64,000 nt of DNA from Opitutaceae bacterium TAV5 (lineage in GTDB: Bacteria; Verrucomicrobiota; Verrucomicrobiia; Opitutales; Opitutaceae), in contig CP007053.1 of the NCBI GenBank assembly GCA_000242935.3, positions 1,612,001 through 1,676,000 on the forward strand, written 5' to 3'. The notes below the pieces were generated by a model. That model saw nothing but the letters and a program-made list of their open reading frames with translations, ran no database searches and was not told where the DNA came from. Below, in pieces: positions 56,285 through 64,000 of this stretch (the first letter of the stretch is position 1; each line of letters starts with the position of its first letter). The position numbers and the translations under genes were made by a program.

Positions 56285-57055
56285 TCATTTCGCGACGAGG
56301 ACTTTTACGCCATTCGCCTTGAGCAGGCGGCGAACGTCGGGCGGCGGGGAGGCGTCGGTCACCAGCGCGTCCAGCCGGCGCGGATGGATCATCACTGCGG
56401 CAGAACGCGGCATGCCAAATTTCCCCGCATCCAGCAACAATACGACCTTGCGTGAAATCGATGCCAGCGCCCGCTTCACCTCGATCTCCAGCGGATTGGG
56501 ATCACTCGGACCCACCTCGCCGTCAAACGCCGTCGCCCCCAGAAAACAGACCGCCGCCGTCAGCTTCCCGACCACCCGGAGCGCCTCGGGTCCCGTCGTG
56601 TTTCCCGACACCGGACTCAGCCAGCCACCGGTCACACGCACCGCCAGCGCCGGCCGCAGAACACGCAACCGCTGCGCCACCGGCAGGCTGTTGGTCAGCA
56701 CCGAGACACGCGTCTCCGGCAGATGATCCACCAGCGCCGCCACCGTCGTGCCGCCTTCCAGCACGATGGTGTCGCCCTCGCGCACAAACTCCCTCACCGC
56801 CCGCGCCGCGATACGCCGCTTGGCGTCGGCTGCCCGCGTGTCCTTGGCCTCGAAATCCGGCTCGCTTGTTCCGCGTTCGCACACCCTCGCTCCGCCGCGC
56901 ACGCGACGCAGCAACCCGAGTTCCTCCAGCACCCGCAAATCGCGCCACACGGTCATCGCCGTCACGCCGAGCCGGTCCCGCAACTGCGAGACAGAGACGG
57001 CTTCGTTGTCGCGGAGCAGGGTGAGGATGCGTTGATGGCGGACTGTGGAGAGCAT
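56285..57055 (-). CDS. DeoR family transcriptional regulator
   Basis: 256 residues from the ATG at 57055. The HTH MLSTVRHQRILTLLRDNEAVSVSQLRDRLGVTAMTVWRDLRVLEELGLLRRVRGGA is typical DeoR. The C-terminal sugar-phosphate-binding domain has IVLEGGTTVAALVDHL, VLTNSLPVAQRL and SRKVVLLLDAGKFG. It senses a phosphorylated sugar. It is divergent from the sugar kinase and isomerase genes at 57.3-62 kb, which it probably controls. The frame upstream of the start runs into a phrase repeat and is not coding. Confidence 0.92.
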   Translation of the reverse strand: MLSTVRHQRILTLLRDNEAVSVSQLRDRLGVTAMTVWRDLRVLEELGLLRRVRGGARVCERGTSEPDFEAKDTRAADAKRRIAARAVREFVREGDTIVLEGGTTVAALVDHLPETRVSVLTNSLPVAQRLRVLRPALAVRVTGGWLSPVSGNTTGPEALRVVGKLTAAVCFLGATAFDGEVGPSDPNPLEIEVKRALASISRKVVLLLDAGKFGMPRSAAVMIHPRRLDALVTDASPPPDVRRLLKANGVKVLVAK

Positions 57056-57064
57056 GGAAAAGTT

Positions 57065-57197
57065 GCCCACGAAACACACGAAAAGACACGAAAAGAATAC
57101 CACGAAAAAGTCTTTGTTTTTCCGAGACTATTTCACGGGGGCCATCTGGTGAGATCCGGATTGGTTTTTTCGTGTCCTTTCGTGTGTTTCGTGGGCC
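57065..57197. repeat. Inverted 'ACGAAA' phrase repeat upstream of deoR
   Basis: The left arm 57065-57095 (GCCCACGAAACACACGAAAA..) and right arm 57165-57197 are complementary and closely match the element at 2715-2800. The loop (about 70 bases) includes GGGGGCCATCTGGTGAGATC, echoed by GAGGGCCATC..GTGAGATT at 62041-62062. Confidence 0.85.
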
Positions 57198-57216
57198 ATA
57201 ATGTGAAGAAACAAAA

Positions 57217-57251
57217 TGTTATGTCGCCCGGAAAATGTTATAAAGTGTTAT
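57217..57251. promoter_or_regulatory. Three TGTTAT direct repeats, probable DeoR operator
   Basis: TGTTAT occurs at 57217-57222, 57236-57241 and 57246-57251, spaced 19 and 10 bases, in the divergent deoR/kinase region. DeoR-type repressors commonly bind direct repeats of this size. Confidence 0.5.
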
Positions 57252-57291
57252 TTCGATGGCGATCGTTTTCCGCCTTACCAGATTGAGGCGC

Positions 57292-58281
57292 ATGGATTTT
57301 CTGCTCGGCATCGACGGCGGCGGCACCCGCACTCGCGCGATTCTCGTGACGGAGGCCGGCGTCGTGCTCGGCACCGGCGAGGCCGGCCCCGCGAATTGCC
57401 ACAACGTCGGCGTGCAGACCGCCGCCCGCCACCTGAACGAGGCGGCGGACATGGCCTGGAGCGCCGCGGACAGGCCGCGCCACCGGCAACCGGCCCTCGT
57501 GTTCATCGGTTGCGCCGGGGTGAAGTCGCGCCCGGACATCCTGCAACTCACCGCCGCCGCCGAACTCGCCGGGTTTCCCGCCGAGACCGTCACCGTGGAG
57601 AACGACCTGCACAACGCGCTTGCCGGCGGGCTCGGAGGCCGGCCCGGCATCGCCCTGATCGCCGGCACCGGCTCCAACTGCCTCGGCCGCGACGCCTCGG
57701 GCAACACCTTCATGTGCGGCGGCTGGGGCTGGCTGCTCGATGACGAAGGCAGCGGCTTCGGGCTCGCCCTCGCCGCGCTCCGCGCCGTCGCCCGTGCCGC
57801 CGACCACCGCGCACGCCCGACGAGTCTCCTGCCGGCCGCTCTCGCGTTCTTCGGCGTCAGCGAACCCGACGAATTGCTCGCCCGTTTTTATGCCAAAAAA
57901 TGGACGCCCGGCGAGGTCGCCGCCTTCGCCCCGGTCGTGACACGCCACGCGACCGAGGGCGATGTCACCGCCCGCAAACTGCTGGCCGAAGGCGCACGCG
58001 CCCTGGCCGCGCTGGTATCCGGCGCCGCCTCCGCACTCAGGTTTCCGCAAGGCCCGCGTGTCGTCCTGCTCGGCGGCTGTGCCCGCAGCGGCGCACCCTA
58101 CCAGCCGATGATCGAAACCGAAATCCGCGCCACATGTCCGCGCGCCAAAATCGTGGAGCCCGTCGGCCCGCCGCTCCACGGCGCCGCCCTCAACGTTCTC
58201 CGCGCCGCCGGAATCCATCCGCTGCCGCGCCTCGATTTCTCGCAAACGAACTCCCCGACCGACTCCGCAGCCGAAGCCTGA
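57292..58281 (+). CDS. BadF/BadG-type sugar kinase (N-acetylglucosamine kinase-like)
   Basis: 329 residues from the ATG at 57292 (MDFLLGIDGGGTRTRAILVTEAG); 12 upstream codons are possible but lack family similarity. ASKHA motifs: phosphate 1 GIDGGGTRTRA, FIGCAGV, ALIAGTGSNCLGRDASGN, GWGWLLDDEGSGFGLALAAL, and adenosine VVLLGGCARS. Relatives phosphorylate N-acetylglucosamine or other hexoses. It is the first gene of the DeoR-linked set. Confidence 0.85.
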   Translation: MDFLLGIDGGGTRTRAILVTEAGVVLGTGEAGPANCHNVGVQTAARHLNEAADMAWSAADRPRHRQPALVFIGCAGVKSRPDILQLTAAAELAGFPAETVTVENDLHNALAGGLGGRPGIALIAGTGSNCLGRDASGNTFMCGGWGWLLDDEGSGFGLALAALRAVARAADHRARPTSLLPAALAFFGVSEPDELLARFYAKKWTPGEVAAFAPVVTRHATEGDVTARKLLAEGARALAALVSGAASALRFPQGPRVVLLGGCARSGAPYQPMIETEIRATCPRAKIVEPVGPPLHGAALNVLRAAGIHPLPRLDFSQTNSPTDSAAEA

Positions 58282-58335
58282 CTTTCCCCCCCTGCCCTCC
58301 CCGACGGCACACGACGTCGCCCTTCCGATCATCCG

Positions 58336-58965
58336 ATGAACAACACCACCTCCGCCCAAACCCCCGCCTCGCCGCTTGCGTCCATCCGGGCCAATGACCT
58401 CTGCGTCTCCTTCGGCCTCGACACCGCCCGCCTCGGCGATCGCCCCATGGTCACGCGGCGACTCTCCGACCTGCGTGGCTGTTTCGCCGACACGGCCGCC
58501 TTCGACGCCGCCCTCGCCCGCGGCGACGATCCGCTGCTCTACACCGTCACCTCCGTCGAACCCGCCGTCGGCGACGGACAGCTTCACTACGGGCTCGGCA
58601 TCCTCTATCCCGGCAAAATCGGCAACGAATATTACCTGACCAAAGGCCACCTGCACGCGCACCGTCCGGCCGCCGAAATCTACATCGGCCTTTCCGGCGA
58701 CGGCGCGATGCTCCTGGAAGACGAGCACAACACCGACGAATGCCGGCTGGCTCCGCTCCGTGCCCACACGGTCATTTACGTCCCCGGTCACACCGCCCAC
58801 CGCACGGTCAATACCGGCAACGAACCTCTCGTGTATCTCGGCATCTATCCCGCCAACGCCGGTCACGACTACGGCGCGATTGCCGAAAAGAACTTCGCCC
58901 ACGTCGTCGTTTGCGGCCCCGATGGCCAACCTGCTCTGCGACGACGCGACCGCGTAATGAGTTAA
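58336..58965 (+). CDS. Cupin-type glucose-6-phosphate isomerase
   Basis: 209 residues. YYLTKGHLHAHRPAAEIYIGLSGDGAMLLED carries the metal ligands H-x-H...E and HTVIYVPGHTAHRTVN the last His, the pattern of archaeal-type (cupin) phosphoglucose isomerase. It interconverts glucose- and fructose-6-phosphate, possibly mannose-6-phosphate. It lies 54 bases after the kinase. Its stop touches a phrase repeat. Confidence 0.85.
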   Translation: MNNTTSAQTPASPLASIRANDLCVSFGLDTARLGDRPMVTRRLSDLRGCFADTAAFDAALARGDDPLLYTVTSVEPAVGDGQLHYGLGILYPGKIGNEYYLTKGHLHAHRPAAEIYIGLSGDGAMLLEDEHNTDECRLAPLRAHTVIYVPGHTAHRTVNTGNEPLVYLGIYPANAGHDYGAIAEKNFAHVVVCGPDGQPALRRRDRVMS

Positions 58966-58990
58966 CCACAGAGGCACAAAGACACAGAGA
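58965..58990. repeat. Single-arm 'ACAGAG/ACAAAG' phrase
   Basis: ACCACAGAGGCACAAAGACA begins at the stop of the isomerase gene: three variants of ACA(G/A)AG in about 25 bases. It matches the design of the two-armed elements, but no second arm is evident nearby. Confidence 0.6.
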
Positions 58991-59139
58991 TCAATCCACG
59001 AAAAAGCAGCCCGACCTGTCTTTAATAAAAGCCGTAAGAAATTAACAAATAAAAGGTAAGAGACTCGTGTCTTCACAGGAAAGCGCTGCCCTTCGCGCCT
59101 TTTCAGTTAATTTCTAGACATCTTCCGTCCATTTTCACC

Positions 59140-60948
59140 ATGAGCAACTACCTGCAAAACCTCGGTCTGCGCGCGCCCAATTACGACAAGACACCGGCAA
59201 TCCCTGTGCCCGCTCCGCACGCCTCCGCCTGCTGGCGCGGCTGGGAGGCCATCGCCACGCACCTCAACGAAAGCATCCAAAAAACAACTACGCATGTCAT
59301 TGCCGTCGAATGCTACCCCGGCGTCCATGCCGACGGCGTGCGCGAACAGCTCGCCCGCCGCCTCGTGCCGGCGCTGGTTGTCGACACTGCCGAGGCCTTC
59401 AAACCCGCCGGCGAAATCGACGCCCTCGTCGCGCCCTTCCTCGGCGGCGACGATCCTGTTTTCGGTCGCCTTTGCACCTCGCTCGAACTCGCCGACTTCC
59501 TCGCCCCCGACAAAGCCGACGTCCTGCGAGCCACGATTCGTTCGACAAACGGCCTGGTGCTCGTCGTCGGTCCCGCCGCCTCGCTGCTCGCCCCGGACGA
59601 TGCCCTGCTCGTTTACGCCGACATGCCCCGCTGGGAAGGCCAGCTTCGCCAGCGTCGCGGCGAAGCGGACAACCTCGGCGTGCGCAACCGCGGATCTGGC
59701 ATAAAAGCGTCGCTGCAATACAAGCGCTCCTTCTTCATCGACTGGCGCGTGGCCGACCGCCACAAACGTCGCACCCTCGCCCGCTGGCATTTTTTATTGG
59801 ATACCACAACGACAAGCGCCGTCCCCGCGCTCATCACCGGCGCCGCCCACCTCGCCGCACTGGAACACGCAACGACGCGGCCCTTCCGCGCCGTTCCCTT
59901 CTTCGATCCCGGCCCCTGGGGCGGACAGTGGATGCGTGAAGTCTGCGTCCTTCCGGAGGGTCCGCCCAACTACGCCTGGTGTTTCGACTGCGTGCCCGAG
60001 GAAAACTCGCTCCTGCTCGAATTCGCCGGCGGCGAGCGCGTGGAAATCCCGTCTATCAATCTCGTTTTTGCGCAGGCCAGGTCGTTGCTCGGCGAACCGG
60101 TTTTCGGACGCTTCGGCCACGAGTTCCCGATCCGCTTCGATTTTCTCGATACCATGGGCGGCGGCAACCTGAGCTTCCAGGTGCATCCGGATATCGAATA
60201 CGCCCGCGAACACTTCGGCATCCCCTACACGCAGGACGAGAGCTACTATGTTCTCGACGCCGCCCCCGGCGCTGTCGTTTACCTCGGCCACAAGGACGAC
60301 ACCAGCCCGGACGAACTGATTGCCGCCCTCGAAACCGCACAGGGCGGAGGCGCTCCCTTTGACGACAAAAAATTTGGCGCACGTTTTCCGGCCAGAAAAC
60401 ATGATCACTTCCTCATTCCCTCCGGCACCCTGCACTGTTCAGGCGCCAACACCATGGTGCTAGAAATCAGCGCCACGCCCTACATTTTCACGTTCAAGCT
60501 CTGGGACTGGGCCCGCCTCGGGCTCGACGGCCTCCCTCGGCCGGTGAACATCGCTCGCGGCAAGGAGGTGATTCGCCCGGAGCGCAACGAAAGCTACGCT
60601 CGCGCCCGCCTCGTCAACCAGGTCAGCGAAGTCGCCCGCGGTGACGGCTGGATCGAGGAACGCACCGGACTGCACGAAGCGGAGTTTATCGAAACGCGAC
60701 GTCACTGGTTCACGACTACAGTCCGGCATGACACCGGCGGTATGGAACGCGGCGGTGTCAACGTCCTCAATCTCGTCGAAGGCGAGGCGGCCATTGTGGA
60801 AAGCCCGTCGGGCGCATTTGCACCGTTCACCGTGCACTACGCGGAGACGTTCATCGTTCCCGCCGCCGTTGGCGCCTACACGATCCGCCCCGTCACGCCC
60901 GGGGCCCGGTGCGCCACGATCAAGGCCTTCGTCCGCACCCGTGCCTGA
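59140..60948 (+). CDS. Phosphomannose isomerase-like cupin protein with extra N-terminal domain
   Basis: 602 residues. About residues 270-500 match class I mannose-6-phosphate isomerase: GGNLSFQVHPDIEYAREHFGIPYTQDESYYVLDAAPGAVVYLGHKD, with the His pair and metal ligands, then HDHFLIPSGTLHCSGANTMVLEIS. The first 250 residues (TTTHVIAVECYPGVHADGVREQLARRLVPALVVDTAEAF..) resemble a kinase-type Rossmann fold without an intact P-loop; I do not recognise its function. It probably isomerises a hexose phosphate in the DeoR-linked pathway. Confidence 0.75.
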   Translation: MSNYLQNLGLRAPNYDKTPAIPVPAPHASACWRGWEAIATHLNESIQKTTTHVIAVECYPGVHADGVREQLARRLVPALVVDTAEAFKPAGEIDALVAPFLGGDDPVFGRLCTSLELADFLAPDKADVLRATIRSTNGLVLVVGPAASLLAPDDALLVYADMPRWEGQLRQRRGEADNLGVRNRGSGIKASLQYKRSFFIDWRVADRHKRRTLARWHFLLDTTTTSAVPALITGAAHLAALEHATTRPFRAVPFFDPGPWGGQWMREVCVLPEGPPNYAWCFDCVPEENSLLLEFAGGERVEIPSINLVFAQARSLLGEPVFGRFGHEFPIRFDFLDTMGGGNLSFQVHPDIEYAREHFGIPYTQDESYYVLDAAPGAVVYLGHKDDTSPDELIAALETAQGGGAPFDDKKFGARFPARKHDHFLIPSGTLHCSGANTMVLEISATPYIFTFKLWDWARLGLDGLPRPVNIARGKEVIRPERNESYARARLVNQVSEVARGDGWIEERTGLHEAEFIETRRHWFTTTVRHDTGGMERGGVNVLNLVEGEAAIVESPSGAFAPFTVHYAETFIVPAAVGAYTIRPVTPGARCATIKAFVRTRA

Positions 60949-60964
60949 GGCCTGAAACCAATGA

Positions 60965-61110
60965 ACAGAAGATAACGAAGGGAACGAAGATATTCCGGTT
61001 CCCGTAACCCATCCCGTATCCGTGACCTCTTTTCCAAAACAGAAAATGGCTCTTTCGCTCAACCCCCCGCCAGCCTCCAGCGAATCTTCGTTCCCTTCGT
61101 TATCTTCTGT
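60965..61110. repeat. Perfect inverted 'AACGAAG' phrase repeat
   Basis: The 27-base left arm (60965-60991, starts ACAGAAGATAACGAAGGGAA) and right arm (61084-61110) are exact reverse complements, separated by about 90 bases. It lies between the two isomerase-type genes. Confidence 0.9.
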
Positions 61111-61205
61111 CCAATTCTTCATTTCCTTTATCACACGTTGATTCCCGACATTTCCCGGCCTGCCGGGTCATCGGGCTCCTGCTCAATCTCTTCTGTTTTG
61201 ACAAA

Positions 61206-61982
61206 ATGACCACCGGACTCCCGCTCGATGCAACGCACTCGCCACTCGGCTGGACATACGGCCTTGGCATGTTTGGTCCGACGCCCGAACTGCGCTGCCT
61301 CGACACCATCCGCCCCAGCCTGCGGAATCCGGCATGCGAGGGACCCGATCCCGTTTATGCCATCGTCATGGACGTGGGTCGCGAGGAACATCGCTCCGAT
61401 CTTGTGCAACGCCACCTGCTCTTCGGCGCGGTTGCGTATGCCGCCGGACGCCTCGGCGACGAGCCCGTGCGCTCGCAAGGTCATGTTCACAAAAAAAGTC
61501 CGCGCAACGGCTGGAGCACGCCCGAACTCTACGAAATCTGGCAGGGCCGCGCGTGCATCCTCATGCAGGAGTCCGACGGCGACGATCCGGGGCGCTGCTT
61601 CGCCATCACCGCCGGGGCCAGCGAGGTGGTCATCGTGCCGCCCGGCTGGGCACACGCCACGATCAGTGCCGACCCGCACCAGCCGCTGGTTTTCGGCGCG
61701 TGGTGCGACCGCGCCTACGGCTTCGTTTACGATGGCGTTCGTGCTCATGGCGGCCTCGCCCATTTCCCGATTCTCACTGCAGACGGAAAACTCGAGTGGG
61801 AAGAAAACCCGCGTTATTCCGTGAGTCGCCCGCTTACCTGTCGCGCTCCGCGTCTGTATCCGGAATTTGGACTCGTTTCCGGCGTTGCCGTTTACGAACA
61901 ATATGCACACGATCCGGCCCGCTTCGACTGGGTGCCCAACCCCGAACTCAAAGCCAGGCATTGGAAAAACTTCACCCCGTAA
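61206..61982 (+). CDS. Second cupin-type glucose-6-phosphate isomerase homologue
   Basis: 258 residues. RSQGHVHKKSPRNGWSTPELYEIWQGRACILMQES has the H-x-H...E cupin metal site, and EVVIVPPGWAHATIS has the last His. The N- and C-terminal extensions make it about 50 residues longer than the 58336 protein, and identity between the two is low. It may have a different hexose-phosphate preference. Confidence 0.75.
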   Translation: MTTGLPLDATHSPLGWTYGLGMFGPTPELRCLDTIRPSLRNPACEGPDPVYAIVMDVGREEHRSDLVQRHLLFGAVAYAAGRLGDEPVRSQGHVHKKSPRNGWSTPELYEIWQGRACILMQESDGDDPGRCFAITAGASEVVIVPPGWAHATISADPHQPLVFGAWCDRAYGFVYDGVRAHGGLAHFPILTADGKLEWEENPRYSVSRPLTCRAPRLYPEFGLVSGVAVYEQYAHDPARFDWVPNPELKARHWKNFTP

Positions 61983-61998
61983 TCCCCACCCTCTCATC

Positions 61999-62030
61999 GC
62001 CCACGAAACACACGAAATGACACGAAAAGG
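61999..62030. repeat. Solitary ACGAAA phrase arm
   Basis: GCCCACGAAACACACGAAAT followed by GACACGAAAAGG is nearly identical to the left arms at 2721 and 57065. No right arm is present before the following gene fragment. Confidence 0.8.
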
Positions 62031-62059
62031 AGATCGATTTGAGGGCCATCACCATGTGA

Positions 62060-62296
62060 GATTTTTCCTGGCTCGAACGCCGCTGGCCGGGCACGGGTTA
62101 TGAAGACCAGGATGAGGCGCTCGATGGTTTCGTCGAACGTGGCTACGATGCCGTTCGCATCGACGCCTACCCGCATCTCGTCGCCGCCGATCCGCATCGC
62201 GAATGGGAAATCCTGCCGGCCTGGAGAAAGGCAAGCCGGAGAAATCCATCGGCTTTCGCCGCATATTATCATCTGATGTTACGCAGATCCCCGTAG
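62060..62296 (+). pseudogene. Fragment of a cellulase-like glycoside hydrolase gene
   Basis: An open stretch of 78 codons reads DFSWLERRWPGTGYEDQDEA, then FVERGYDAVRIDAYPHLVAADPHREWEIL. It resembles the N-terminal barrel part of cellulase-like glycosidases. A stop codon (62057-62059) lies immediately in front and there is no start. After about 75 codons it drifts into the palindrome at 62297 and stops. It is a truncated relic between a phrase repeat and a palindrome. Confidence 0.7.
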
Positions 62297-62316
62297 GGGT
62301 TTCGCTTGCGAAGCCC
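62297..62316. repeat. Palindrome GGGTTTCGCTTGCGAAGCCC
   Basis: A near-copy (19 of 20) of 46648-46667. It lies directly after the glycosidase fragment. The remaining 280 bases to truB show no gene. Confidence 0.75.
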
Positions 62317-62598
62317 GCGAATACCTTGGGGCATCGCCAGTTCGTCCGGCTGGCGCGGGCTACAGAATGCGCAACATCAGTTATCATCACAAGATTTTTA
62401 TAATTATTGTGTTAAGAAAATAAGCGAATCGACGGGAGGGAGGAACATATCGAATCCGGAAGCTGTTTCCGGGATCTCTGCAACCCCTGTGTCCACACCT
62501 CTGCGGCACGTCCCGGTTTTGCAGCCGCCACACGCTCTCCCCCCGGACTTTCTCCTCGCCCCGCGCCGCCCGCTGCCCGTTACTTTTCCGTTTTTTCC

Positions 62599-63327
62599 AT
62601 GCTCGTACCGCCCAAAGAACTCGAAGGCGTCCTGCTCATCGACAAGCCCACGGACCACACCTCGCACGACGTCATCGCGCGCCTGCGCGGCATCCTGCAC
62701 ATGAAACGCGTCGGCCACGCCGGCACGCTCGACCCGATGGCCACCGGGCTCCTTGTCGTCCTCGTCGGCAAGGCCACCAGCCTTTCGCAGTATCTGATGA
62801 GCGCCGACAAGGGGTACACCGGCACCGTCACCCTCGGCAAAACCACCAACACCCAGGACGCCGAAGGCGAGATGCTCGAAACCCGGCCTGTCCCCCCGCT
62901 CACCGAGGCGCAGGTCGCCGCTGCCCTGCGCTCCATGCTCGGCGACCAGTATCAGATGCCGCCCATGTTTTCCGCCATCAAGATCGATGGCGTGCCCCTC
63001 TACAAATCCGCCCGCAAGGGCGAGGACATCGAACGCGAGCCGCGCTTCATCCGCGTCAGCCAGTTCGACCTCACCCGCTGGCAATCGCCGGAAATCGACT
63101 TCCGCGTAAAAGTCAGCAAGGGCACCTACGTGCGCACCCTCGCGCACGATCTCGGCGACAAGCTCGGTTGCGGCGGCCACCTTTCCGCCCTGCGCCGCAC
63201 CGCTTGCGGTCCCCTCACGATCGACCGCGCCGTGACGCTGGAGGCGCTGCAAAAAATGTCGCGACCGGAGATCGAAAAAACACTGATCCCCGGCCACCAG
63301 GTCGCCCCCCGTGTGGCAGTGGGGTGA
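62599..63327 (+). CDS. truB: tRNA pseudouridine-55 synthase
   Basis: 242 residues. [23 protein letters not shown] is the family start. The catalytic Asp lies in [65 protein letters not shown] and [15 protein letters not shown] are all present. It lacks a PUA tail. It normally follows rbfA; here it resumes the nusA cluster after the insert. Confidence 0.96.
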   Translation: MLVPPKELEGVLLIDKPTDHTSHDVIARLRGILHMKRVGHAGTLDPMATGLLVVLVGKATSLSQYLMSADKGYTGTVTLGKTTNTQDAEGEMLETRPVPPLTEAQVAAALRSMLGDQYQMPPMFSAIKIDGVPLYKSARKGEDIEREPRFIRVSQFDLTRWQSPEIDFRVKVSKGTYVRTLAHDLGDKLGCGGHLSALRRTACGPLTIDRAVTLEALQKMSRPEIEKTLIPGHQVAPRVAVG

Positions 63328-63344
63328 GGCACCCGATTTCCGAA

Positions 63345-64000
63345 ATGCGCACCTGGACCTCACTCGCCGAAGCCGCCGCCGCACTCGCCGCGCAGCCCGC
63401 GCGCCCGCTGCACCTGGCCATCGGCATGTTCGATGGCGTCCACCTCGGCCACCAGGCCGTGATCGAGGCCGCCGTCCACTCCGCCCGGCGCTGCGGCGGC
63501 ACCTCGGCCGTGCTCACGTTCTGGCCGCACCCGAGCCGCATCTTCCGCCCCGAAGAGCCCGTGCGCATGATCATGACGCCCGCGCTGAAAAACCGGCTCC
63601 TCCTCCAGCTCGGTGTCGACGCCATCATCAGCCAGCCCTTCGACGCCGCCTATGCGCAAACTGCCGCTGCCGAATTTATCCCGCTGCTCCGGCATCACTT
63701 TCCGACCCTGCGCACGATCTACGTCGGTGAAAACTGGCGGTTCGGGCGCGGCCGCGAGGGCGATATCGCGTTTCTCGTCGCCGAGGCCAAAAAACACGGC
63801 CTCGCCGTGTTCAGCGCCGAACGGGTCAATCATAACGGCGAACCGGTCAGCAGCACCCGCATCCGCACGCACCTCGAGGCCGGCGAGATCGAGGACGCCA
63901 ACACCCTGCTCGGCTACAGCTACTTCGCCGAGGGCGTCGTCACGCCGGGCAAGCAGCTCGGCCGCACCATCGGTTTTCCGACGCTCAACGTGGACTGGGA
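63345..64000 (+). CDS. ribF: Bifunctional riboflavin kinase/FAD synthetase, 5' part
   Basis: Open to the window edge (about 218 codons). The FAD-synthetase nucleotidyltransferase domain has LAIGMFDGVHLGHQAVIEAA, TFWPHPSRIF, VGENWRFGRGREGD and SSTRIRTHLEAG. The riboflavin-kinase domain begins with GRTIGFPTLNVDW at the edge. It makes FMN and FAD. It is 17 bases after truB, the usual neighbour. Confidence 0.95.
   Translation, partial: MRTWTSLAEAAAALAAQPARPLHLAIGMFDGVHLGHQAVIEAAVHSARRCGGTSAVLTFWPHPSRIFRPEEPVRMIMTPALKNRLLLQLGVDAIISQPFDAAYAQTAAAEFIPLLRHHFPTLRTIYVGENWRFGRGREGDIAFLVAEAKKHGLAVFSAERVNHNGEPVSSTRIRTHLEAGEIEDANTLLGYSYFAEGVVTPGKQLGRTIGFPTLNVDW

Noticed and set aside
57055-57103. Longer N-terminus for the DeoR regulator (16 extra codons)
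   Set aside because: The extra codons are translated phrase-repeat DNA and the ATG at 57055 matches the family start.
40851-62598. The island as a prophage or integrative element
   Set aside because: No integrase, phage, conjugation or transposase gene and no tRNA attachment site were found in it.

Overview
The window comes from a GC-rich bacterium, most likely a Verrucomicrobiota member of the Opitutaceae type. This is inferred from the combination seen here: PEP-CTERM surface proteins, prepilin-like proteins with the [16 protein letters not shown] signal next to LacI regulators and glycosidases, a bacterial deoxyhypusine-synthase-like protein, and intergenic 'phrase' repeats. No rRNA is present to confirm the taxon. 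No insertion sequence, phage gene or CRISPR array was seen.

Layout. 0-5 kb: the 3' end of an RNase E/G gene, then the glycolytic run gap-pgk-tpiA. 5-11.5 kb: a Bax-inhibitor-type membrane protein, then minus-strand housekeeping genes (cupin, Rnk/GreA-C-like protein, an aldo/keto-reductase-fold protein without the catalytic tetrad, tRNA-Ala(CGC), a lipid kinase, an ABC-F ATPase). 12-13.1 kb: a deoxyhypusine/homospermidine-synthase-like gene. 13.2-13.5 kb: a candidate small RNA. 13.5-22.5 kb: LysR, then MarR plus a complete RND tripartite efflux operon and two small membrane proteins. 22.6-25.8 kb: an MFS exporter, then rpsB-tsf with a terminator. 26-31.5 kb: a manganese module (mntR, a candidate outer-membrane channel, and a SitABCD/MntABC-type ABC transporter) with two MntR-box-like palindromes. 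31.5-35.1 kb: a LysM amidase, a PEP-CTERM passenger-like protein, a second candidate small RNA and a Spy/LTXXQ protein. 35.3-40.9 kb: nusA-infB-rbfA-nrnA-like. 41-62.4 kb: an accessory carbohydrate island. 62.6-64 kb: truB and the start of ribF.

The translation/RNA-processing cluster nusA-infB-rbfA-DHH-truB-ribF is usually continuous. Here it is split by about 21.7 kb. The left edge of that insert carries a decayed LacI 3' end and the right edge a decayed glycosidase fragment. Inside are two look-alike modules, each made of a 343-residue LacI regulator, a PEP-CTERM protein, a prepilin-like protein and secreted polysaccharide-active enzyme(s); one also has a GPH sugar symporter. They are followed by a DeoR-regulated sugar-phosphate set (BadF-type kinase, two cupin-type phosphoglucose isomerase homologues and a phosphomannose-isomerase fusion). 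I read this as a locus for sensing, capturing, degrading and channelling a plant or microbial polysaccharide; the substrate cannot be told from sequence alone.

The most notable unnamed signal is a shared promoter architecture on the minus strand at three places (about 13.4, 34.57 and 34.26 kb). Each has a palindrome ending in TTTACC(C/T)GACTA, then a -10-like hexamer exactly 26 or 27 bases further on. Two of these lead into short non-coding stretches closed by strong intrinsic terminators, and the third into the PEP-CTERM passenger gene. This looks like a small regulon of two small RNAs plus one surface protein.
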